NCBI GenBank assembly: GCA_023131705.1
Contig: JAGLZG010000085.1
Span: forward strand, 1-13,415
Length of the DNA: 13,415 nucleotides
Source of the DNA: Nanobdellota archaeon
Lineage (GTDB): Archaea; Nanobdellota; Nanobdellia; Woesearchaeales; B3-WOES
Direction: 5' to 3'
This document shows, piece by piece, positions 6,244 to 11,795 of the stretch; the stretch's first letter is position 1; each line of letters begins with the position of its first letter. Under the pieces are notes generated by a model. It had not been told where the DNA came from and did not search any database. It was given only the letters and a program-made list of their open reading frames with translations. The position numbers and the translations under genes were made by a program.

Positions 6244-7371
6244 TTAATTAATTTTTCTTTTGGATTTAATATCAGAAATTTTCTGAGAAATCAATACTGG
6301 AAATAACACTTTATTCTCTGCTAAATCCTTAATATCATTAAATGATAAGAAAATGATCAATTTGCCTGTCCTTAAATAAGTATGGTAAATTTCGTCTTTT
6401 GCAGGATCAGATAATTGTCCACTCGAGACTAAAAACGCAGAAGAAGCGTTCACTCTAGTCATATTCATAAATAGAATATCAATATTATTTCTGCTAACTT
6501 CATTCTCATGGAAATATTGTTTTGCTTCAATAGTTATAATCTTTCCTAATTCCATTAAAAAAGGGTGATTTGAAGAATTGGATATCAATCCATCTATTTG
6601 AAATAATAAAGACCTTTCATCAAATTTGTATCTAAATCCCCTAATTGACCCAAACAAAACTTGACATAAAAATTCCAATAATTTAGCACTTTTTTGGTTG
6701 TCTTTTGTTTTTATTAGCGGCTCAATTTTTTTTATTACTTCTTTTAAGGAAGAAATTGGAAGAAAGAAATCTTCATTTGACTCTAGTGATATAATGTTTT
6801 CAAGTTGTACTACTAATCTTTCAAATTCTCCTCTTGTGGTTGATTTTATATACTCTTTTAATTCTTCCATCTTTTTCTTTTTTGTTATCTTAAGAAGTTC
6901 CTTATCCACAATGTCCAAACCCTTTTCGCCAAGATAACAACGGAACTTGAGAGCCTCGCTTGCACCAGCGTGTTTGAAGTTGTCATGGAAACCGATATCT
7001 TCAACATAAGCTTTAAGATAATATTTGCCATACCCTTTTTTCTTCAAGTCGTAAAATAAAGTATCTCCAAACCAGAAATAGAGGGTTGCCATCTCCAGTC
7101 TTTCATTATTCACTAACTCTTTTTCAGATAAATATTGATAAATCTGTTGCCAAATAAATATAGTTTCTTTAGGATGGTTTCTCGCAAAGCTTCTTAATAT
7201 ATTGAGTATATGATGGTTGTTATTCTTGGTATCATTGTAAATTTTGTCTCCAAGACCTTCATACAAGAGATCAATTATATTTTGGAATTTAATAATTAAT
7301 TGAGAATTAATAATTTCTTCAAATCTTTTCAGTAATTCTGCATCTTCTTTCTGGTTTTGTTCAGATGTCAT
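6244..7371 (-). CDS. PD-(D/E)xK nuclease-like protein with helical N-terminal region
   Basis: A 375-residue protein in two parts. Residues 1-225 are mostly helical and unrecognised, with a charged stretch 'KITKKKKMEELKEYIK' (161-176). Residues ~228-345 look like a restriction-endonuclease fold of Mrr/type II-like kind: a helix with Glu233 ('KLLEFLCQVLF'), a 'GFRYKF' strand, Asp260 in 'QIDGLI', Glu282-x-Lys284 in 'ITIEAKQ', then 'FLVSSGQLSDPAKDEI' and the strand 'GKLIIFLSF'. This gives the D-x21-ExK arrangement of the PD-(D/E)xK active site, so metal-dependent DNA cleavage is likely; the target is unknown. It has no signal peptide. It begins inside the stop codon of the lipoprotein gene (ATGA) and has no ribosome binding site of its own, so it depends on translational coupling. 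A defence or DNA-processing role is inference. Confidence 0.8.
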   Translation of the reverse strand: MTSEQNQKEDAELLKRFEEIINSQLIIKFQNIIDLLYEGLGDKIYNDTKNNNHHILNILRSFARNHPKETIFIWQQIYQYLSEKELVNNERLEMATLYFWFGDTLFYDLKKKGYGKYYLKAYVEDIGFHDNFKHAGASEALKFRCYLGEKGLDIVDKELLKITKKKKMEELKEYIKSTTRGEFERLVVQLENIISLESNEDFFLPISSLKEVIKKIEPLIKTKDNQKSAKLLEFLCQVLFGSIRGFRYKFDERSLLFQIDGLISNSSNHPFLMELGKIITIEAKQYFHENEVSRNNIDILFMNMTRVNASSAFLVSSGQLSDPAKDEIYHTYLRTGKLIIFLSFNDIKDLAENKVLFPVLISQKISDIKSKRKIN

Positions 7372-7760
7372 TTTGCATTTTCTAATAATATTGCATCCTG
7401 AATCTCTTCCGGAGCTTCTTCAACCATTATTGAAGAAATTCTATCAGCAACACCATTAACCCAGTAAATCTTATTGTCTTCAAAATACCAAATGGGTTTT
7501 CCAATTTTCATTCCAGAAGGTCTAGATTCATCATAACTTCTAGCTGTTACCTTATACCCTTTTCCATAAGATTCTACTTCCCAATAGTCCATCTTAATTT
7601 CTTTATGTTTGATACATACCCCATCAGATTCAACAGCACAAGCGTCACTCATTAATATTTCCTTACTTACCAAATCAATTTTATCTTGGTGAGGATGTAT
7701 TTTAGTACAACCACTCAATATTATTAATGAAACAATAATTAAAATCAAATTTTTTAACAT
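7368..7760 (-). CDS. Small lipoprotein with lipobox, function unknown
   Basis: 130 residues from the ATG at 7760, chosen because GGGTGAT sits three bases before it; a TTG five codons upstream lacks this support. It has a short basic start (MLKN), a hydrophobic core 'LILIIVSLIIL' and the lipobox 'LSGC', so the mature protein would begin at Cys18 and be lipid-anchored on the outer face of the cell membrane. The mature part (~113 residues) has two further cysteines (C41, C49), which could form a disulfide, and aromatic-rich strands ('DYWEVESYGKGYKV', 'KPIWYFEDNKIYWV') suggesting a small beta domain. The family is not recognised. It is followed by the nuclease-like gene with an ATGA overlap, and lgt is encoded nearby on the other strand. 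Confidence 0.82.
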   Translation of the reverse strand: MLKNLILIIVSLIILSGCTKIHPHQDKIDLVSKEILMSDACAVESDGVCIKHKEIKMDYWEVESYGKGYKVTARSYDESRPSGMKIGKPIWYFEDNKIYWVNGVADRISSIMVEEAPEEIQDAILLENAK

Positions 7761-7763
7761 ATT

Positions 7764-7770
7764 ATCACCC
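7764..7770 (-). promoter_or_regulatory. Ribosome binding site of the lipoprotein gene
   Basis: Minus strand GGGTGAT followed by AAT and the ATG at 7760, the same three-base spacing as the phasin-like gene. The TATA box predicts a start near 7771, giving a leader of about 11 nt, just long enough to carry this site. Confidence 0.7.
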
Positions 7771-7793
7771 TTCAACTAAATATGGTTAGATTC

Positions 7794-7801
7794 TATATAA
7801 A
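7794..7801 (-). promoter_or_regulatory. TATA box of the lipoprotein-nuclease operon
   Basis: Minus strand TTTATATA. Its first T is 41 bp before the ATG, unlike the 30-32 bp of the leaderless genes, which fits a short leader with a ribosome binding site. It is divergent from the TATA box at 7892. Confidence 0.65.
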
Positions 7802-7891
7802 TATTACTTTTTAAAGGCCCCGAGAAATAAAATTTAACAAGGACCGATATTAAATCCAACCAAACAAATCACAATCCACACAAAAGAAAAC

Positions 7892-7899
7892 TTTATATA
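7892..7899 (+). promoter_or_regulatory. TATA box of the small membrane protein gene
   Basis: TTTATATA after GAAAAC. The first T is exactly 30 bp before the ATG at 7922, predicting a leaderless transcript. Confidence 0.75.
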
Positions 7900-7921
7900 C
7901 AAAGCAATCCTAAATATTAAT

Positions 7922-8209
7922 ATGTTCATTATCGGATTTGGAATACTAAGCTTAATAATGGGAATGATTGCTTTAATAGCATTATCAATTATTTTTACAG
8001 TATTGTTGCTCCCGCTAACACCCACTATCTATAAAAGGGTATTACTATCAATGATTATCCCTTTTGTTCTTACATTGCTGGGAATATTTTTTTATTTTAT
8101 GCAAAGGAAATCCTTTATTACAAAAACAGCCATAGTTGGTGTTATAATTAACATAATTACCCTGATTATAGAAATCTATCTTTTGATAGTTCTAATGCCA
8201 CTTATTTAA
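7922..8209 (+). CDS. Small three-helix membrane protein of unknown function
   Basis: A 95-residue, almost wholly hydrophobic protein. Predicted membrane helices lie at about residues 3-30, 40-60 and 69-93, with basic residues in the short loops (KR at 38-39, QRK at 61-63, K68), which suggests how the chain is oriented. There is no motif I can name. Glu84 in the last helix is the only acidic residue in the membrane. The start is well supported by a TATA box 30 bp upstream. It is transcribed in the same direction as lgt but is separated from it by 142 bp containing a hairpin and a separate promoter, so co-transcription is not required. Confidence 0.75.
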   Translation: MFIIGFGILSLIMGMIALIALSIIFTVLLLPLTPTIYKRVLLSMIIPFVLTLLGIFFYFMQRKSFITKTAIVGVIINIITLIIEIYLLIVLMPLI

Positions 8210-8280
8210 TTGGTTGTATTATAATTTATTTTTTGTCGGGGCGGGACACTCACGTTGTATATCACAAATGGGGAGGATAA

Positions 8281-8305
8281 AAGTGTTTAGCAAAGCTAAA
8301 CACTT
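8281..8305 (+). repeat. Perfect 11-bp inverted repeat upstream of lgt
   Basis: AAGTGTTTAGC, a three-base AAA loop, then GCTAAACACTT. It lies after the small membrane protein gene and 16 bp before the lgt TATA box. It could be a terminator or processing hairpin of the upstream transcript, or an operator for a dimeric regulator of lgt; the sequence alone cannot tell. Confidence 0.7.
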
Positions 8306-8321
8306 ACTTTATTTAACAAAT

Positions 8322-8329
8322 TTTATAAA
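8322..8329 (+). promoter_or_regulatory. TATA box of lgt
   Basis: TTTATAAA, with its first T exactly 30 bp before the ATG at 8352, predicting a leaderless mRNA. It supports that start over in-frame ATGs further upstream (8214, 8268). Confidence 0.75.
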
Positions 8330-8351
8330 CCAGTTATGTTTATACAAAATT

Positions 8352-9101
8352 ATGTTCATAAACAACATTAATCCTGTTTTGCTGAAAATAGGTTTTCTTG
8401 AGATAAGGTACTATGGTATTGTCTATGTTCTTGGATTTATATTACTATACATTACCTTAATTAAAAAAAGAAAGAAATTAAAAATAAAAAGAGAGCAGAT
8501 TGACTCTTTACTGCTATGGCTAATAATAGGATTAATAATTGGTGCAAGATTTTTTCATCTTATTTTTTCAGACCCCCTGATGTTCCTTAAAAACCCTCTT
8601 GAATTATTTATGTTATGGCATGGAGGGATGTCCTTTTTTGGTGGATTGCTTGGAGGTTTTATTGCTTTATATTTGTATATAAAAAAAACAATGTTGGAAT
8701 GGAAAAGATTCGCAGATATTAGTGTCATAGTCGGTATTTTTGCGCTTGCTCTTGGAAGAATTGCTAACTACATAAACAGCGAAATAGTTGGAACTCCCTC
8801 TAACTTAAACTGGTGCGTTGTTTTTCAGAAAGTAGATAATATATGCAGGCACCCTTATCAGTTATATGCTTCTCTCTCTCATTTCATATTATTTGGAATA
8901 TTGTTATTTACCTGGAAAAAAACAAAAAAACCAGGAATAGTATTTGCAAACTTCTTGATAGGCTATGGTTTATTCAGATTTATAACAGATTTCTTCAGGC
9001 AAGACCTAACTTATTTTGGACTTTCTATATGGCAGTATATGAGTTTAGTATTAATAATTATAGGAATTGTGTTTTTAAGAAAAATTAACAAACTAAAATA
9101 G
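8352..9101 (+). CDS. lgt: Prolipoprotein diacylglyceryl transferase (Lgt)
   Basis: A 249-residue membrane enzyme of about seven helices, which in bacteria transfers a diacylglyceryl group from phosphatidylglycerol to the lipobox Cys. The start at 8352 aligns 'INPVLLKIGFLEIRYYGI' with the Lgt N-terminus. Motifs: 'RYYGIVYVLGF' (19-29), 'IIGARFFHLIF' (62-72), 'WHGGMSFFGGLLGG' (89-102), the Lgt signature 'LGRIANYINSEIVG' (134-147, with R136 at E. coli R143), 'HPYQLYAS' (167-174) and 'YGLFRFITDFFR' (205-216, with Y205 and R209 at Y235 and R239). Departures: Phe96 stands where bacterial enzymes have His103, with His90 six residues earlier, and QLYE has become QLYA. It overlaps the leuS 3' end by 17 bp, tail to tail. 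In a cell with archaeal ether lipids the lipid donor would have to differ. Confidence 0.92.
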   Translation: MFINNINPVLLKIGFLEIRYYGIVYVLGFILLYITLIKKRKKLKIKREQIDSLLLWLIIGLIIGARFFHLIFSDPLMFLKNPLELFMLWHGGMSFFGGLLGGFIALYLYIKKTMLEWKRFADISVIVGIFALALGRIANYINSEIVGTPSNLNWCVVFQKVDNICRHPYQLYASLSHFILFGILLFTWKKTKKPGIVFANFLIGYGLFRFITDFFRQDLTYFGLSIWQYMSLVLIIIGIVFLRKINKLK

Positions 9102-11724
9102 CAGGCTTTGATGGTATTGCCTGTTTAGCTTTCTCTTCTTTGCTGTCTTCTGCTTTAACAACTTCAATCTCGCAATTAAACTGCTTCTTTATAAAAATCT
9201 TATTCTCATCAAAGCTTTTTAACTCTGTGTTTTGCTCAAGAATAACATTAGGTATCCTGCTTTCATCCTTCACAAGCCTTGGAACTAACCGGGATATTTC
9301 TTTTCCATGCTCTTTATCCATTGTTAATTTTATTATTTCCCCAATATTTCTTGTTTTTGATATAGCTTTTTTAACTTTCTTAAAAAAATCATATTTCCAT
9401 TTTTCAGCCACAAACAATGTTATCTTTTCAGGCTTCTCTATCTTAGCCAACTTTAAAACACTGTTTATATCTGAAACTATTCCGGAAACAGCTTCTTCGC
9501 TTGCCTCTATCTTCAAATCAATCTTTTTCTCATCATAACCAGGCCATTTCTCTAAAGAAATAAATGATTTATTTCCCAATTTCTCCCACAACTCCTCGCA
9601 TATGTGGGGTGTGAAAGGTGATAAAAGCAATAATAATTTCTCAACAACACTTTTATTTATTTTATCCTGTCCACCAAGATAATTTGTAAGCTCCATTATT
9701 GAGATTAAAGCTATATTATATCCAAAGTTATCAATATTTCCAGTTACCTCTTTTATTGTCTTGTTAACCTTGCTTTCCTGATTTTTTATAACATCTTTAA
9801 CAATTTTTTTATTCTCAACAATATTGACCAGTCTGTTCAAAAACCTATAACTTCCCTCAACTCCTTTGTCATCCCATTCCATCTGCTTGTCAGGAGATGA
9901 AACAAACATTAAGAATAATCTTGCAGTATCAATGCCATACTTGTCTGATATCTCTGTCTGGAATACAACGTTCCCTTTTGATTTTGACATCTTAGCCCCA
10001 TCTTTATAGACAATGCCCTGGTTAAACAGTTTTTTGAATGGTTCATCAAATTTGACAAATCCCAGATCTTTTAGTGCTTTTACAAAGAACCTTGCATAGA
10101 TAAGATGCATAACAGCATGCTCTGCGCCTCCAACATATTGGTCAACAGGCATCCAGTAATTTACTTTATTGCTGTCAAATGGTTTTTTCTTGTTTTGAGA
10201 GTCACAATATCTTAAAAAATACCATGAAGAATCAACAAAACCTCCCATTGTATCTGTTTCTCTCTTAGCTTTCCCTTTGCATTTAGGGCATTTTACATTA
10301 ACAAAGCTGTTATTGCTCAATAAAGGATTAACTTTAGTTTTGAAATCAACTTTTTCAGGAAGCAAAACAGGCAAATCTTTTTCAGGCACAGGAATAACTC
10401 CGCATTTCTCGCAATGAATAACAGGAATGGGTGTTCCCCAATATCTCTGTCTTGAAATCAACCAATCTCTTATCTTATATTGGGTTGTTGCTTTTCCGCA
10501 TTTGTTTTTCTCAAAGAATTTAGTAATCTCTGGAATCGCCTCTCTGTTGTTCATGCCGTTAAAATCAGCTGAATTAACCATTATCCCATCGCCAATAAAA
10601 GCCCTGTTCATCTTCTCTGCATTAAGCTCATAATCAGGAGGATTGATTACAACTTTGATTGGAATCTTGTATTTCTTTGCAAACTCAAAATCCCTCTGGT
10701 CATGTGCAGGCACGGCTATTATAGCTCCTGTTCCATATTCATATAAAACAAAATTAGCAATATAGATTGGTATCTTTTCCTTTGTTATGGGATTTATTGC
10801 GTATTTCCCTATAAACATCCCATGTTTCTCTTTATTTTCGGCTGTTCTTGTAAATCTGTCTTCTAAAACAACTTTCTTAACAAATTCCTTAACCTGTTTT
10901 TCATATTTAGTGCCCTTAACTAACTCCATAACATCAGGATGTTCAGGAGCATAAACCAGGAAAGTAATTCCAAAAAAAGTATCTGGTCTTGTTGTAAACA
11001 CTGAAAATTTTTTATCTGAATTTTCTATTTCAAAATCAATTATTGTTCCTTTGCTTTTTCCTATCCAGTTCTTCTGCATAGTCTTTATTTTATCAGGCCA
11101 CTCAATTTTATCCAAATCCTTCAAAAGCCTGTCTGCATAATCTATTATTTTAAAGAACCACTGCTCTAAATCTTTTTGAACAACCTCCTTCCCGCATCTC
11201 CAGCATTTTCCGCCTTCTGCCTCTTCATTAGCAAGAACTGATTCACATTTATTGCACCAGTTAACAGGCGCTTTTTTTCTGTATGCAAGCCCTTTTTCAT
11301 AAAGCTTCAAAAAAAAGAGCTGGTTCCATCTGTAATAATCAGGATCATGGCTTGCAAGAATCCTGTCCCAGTCATAGCTGTTCCCAAGGGCTTTCTGATA
11401 CTCCATTATTTTTTTGATTGATGTCTCAGCATATTTTTTAGGATGAATCCCTTCTTTTTTCGCAGCTGTTTCTGCAGGCAGCCCAAAGCTGTCATACCCC
11501 ATTGGATAAAGGACATTAAATCCTTTCATTCTCTTGAACCTTGCATAAACATCTCCAATCGTATAATTCCTTATATGCCCCATGTGCAGGTAACTTGCAG
11601 AAGGATAGGGATACATCTCTAAAACATAGAATTTTTTCTTCTTAGAATCTTCCTTTACCTTGAATATCTTTGAAGATTCCCATCTTTTCTGCCATTTAGA
11701 TGCTATTTTATTGAAATCTGCCAT
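9085..11724 (-). CDS. leuS: Leucyl-tRNA synthetase, bacterial-type
   Basis: A complete 879-residue class Ia synthetase that charges tRNA-Leu. In order: the HIGH motif as HMGH (47-50) within 'YPYPSASYLHMGHIRNYTIGD', a zinc knuckle with C157, C160, C174 and C177, the CP1 editing domain starting near 'TTRPDT' (244-249) with 'AHDQRD' (340-345) carrying the Asp that blocks leucine hydrolysis, a second pair of CxxC motifs (C438/C441, C479/C482), 'DSSWYFLRY' (498-506), 'KMSKS' (578-582), then the helical anticodon domain and a C-terminal domain ending 'KPAILVC'. The active-site wording and the placement of the editing domain after the zinc knuckle are bacterial, not those of canonical archaeal LeuRS. 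Catalytic and editing residues look intact. It is transcribed separately from leuA through its own TATA box. Confidence 0.97.
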   Translation of the reverse strand: MADFNKIASKWQKRWESSKIFKVKEDSKKKKFYVLEMYPYPSASYLHMGHIRNYTIGDVYARFKRMKGFNVLYPMGYDSFGLPAETAAKKEGIHPKKYAETSIKKIMEYQKALGNSYDWDRILASHDPDYYRWNQLFFLKLYEKGLAYRKKAPVNWCNKCESVLANEEAEGGKCWRCGKEVVQKDLEQWFFKIIDYADRLLKDLDKIEWPDKIKTMQKNWIGKSKGTIIDFEIENSDKKFSVFTTRPDTFFGITFLVYAPEHPDVMELVKGTKYEKQVKEFVKKVVLEDRFTRTAENKEKHGMFIGKYAINPITKEKIPIYIANFVLYEYGTGAIIAVPAHDQRDFEFAKKYKIPIKVVINPPDYELNAEKMNRAFIGDGIMVNSADFNGMNNREAIPEITKFFEKNKCGKATTQYKIRDWLISRQRYWGTPIPVIHCEKCGVIPVPEKDLPVLLPEKVDFKTKVNPLLSNNSFVNVKCPKCKGKAKRETDTMGGFVDSSWYFLRYCDSQNKKKPFDSNKVNYWMPVDQYVGGAEHAVMHLIYARFFVKALKDLGFVKFDEPFKKLFNQGIVYKDGAKMSKSKGNVVFQTEISDKYGIDTARLFLMFVSSPDKQMEWDDKGVEGSYRFLNRLVNIVENKKIVKDVIKNQESKVNKTIKEVTGNIDNFGYNIALISIMELTNYLGGQDKINKSVVEKLLLLLSPFTPHICEELWEKLGNKSFISLEKWPGYDEKKIDLKIEASEEAVSGIVSDINSVLKLAKIEKPEKITLFVAEKWKYDFFKKVKKAISKTRNIGEIIKLTMDKEHGKEISRLVPRLVKDESRIPNVILEQNTELKSFDENKIFIKKQFNCEIEVVKAEDSKEEKAKQAIPSKPAILVC

Positions 11725-11746
11725 AGTTTAGAGTTGTAATCAAAAG

Positions 11747-11754
11747 TTTATAAA
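11747..11754 (-). promoter_or_regulatory. TATA box of leuS
   Basis: TTTATAAA after AAAACC. On the minus strand the first T is exactly 30 bp before the ATG at 11724, so the leuS mRNA is predicted to be leaderless and independent of leuA. Confidence 0.75.
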
Positions 11755-11757
11755 GGT

Positions 11758-11780
11758 TTTGCAAGAGAACCTCTTGCAAA
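11758..11780 (-). repeat. Perfect 10-bp inverted repeat between leuA and leuS
   Basis: TTTGCAAGAG, a three-base loop, then CTCTTGCAAA. It sits 15 bases after the leuA stop and ends three bases upstream of the leuS TATA box, touching the BRE. It may be an operator for a dimeric regulator of leuS or a hairpin at the leuA 3' end. Confidence 0.7.
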
Positions 11781-11795
11781 TACCCTGAAAAATCT

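Noticed and set aside
6216..6251. Eleven-codon ORF with GGAG-like sequence upstream
   Set aside because: It is very short, ends in the palindromic ATTAATTAAT at the nuclease stop, and nothing supports translation.
7834..8025. Minus-strand ORF opposite the small membrane protein
   Set aside because: The plus-strand gene has a TATA box at the right distance; the antisense frame has none and covers both promoter and coding region.
6131..8253. Similar GGGACACxCTCA strings at about 6130 and 8243
   Set aside because: The match is only about ten bases with a gap and does not extend; probably chance.
8214..8351. N-terminal extension of Lgt from 8214 or the ATG at 8268
   Set aside because: The extra residues resemble nothing in Lgt, contain the hairpin and TATA box, and the ATG at 8352 fits both the family N-terminus and the promoter spacing.
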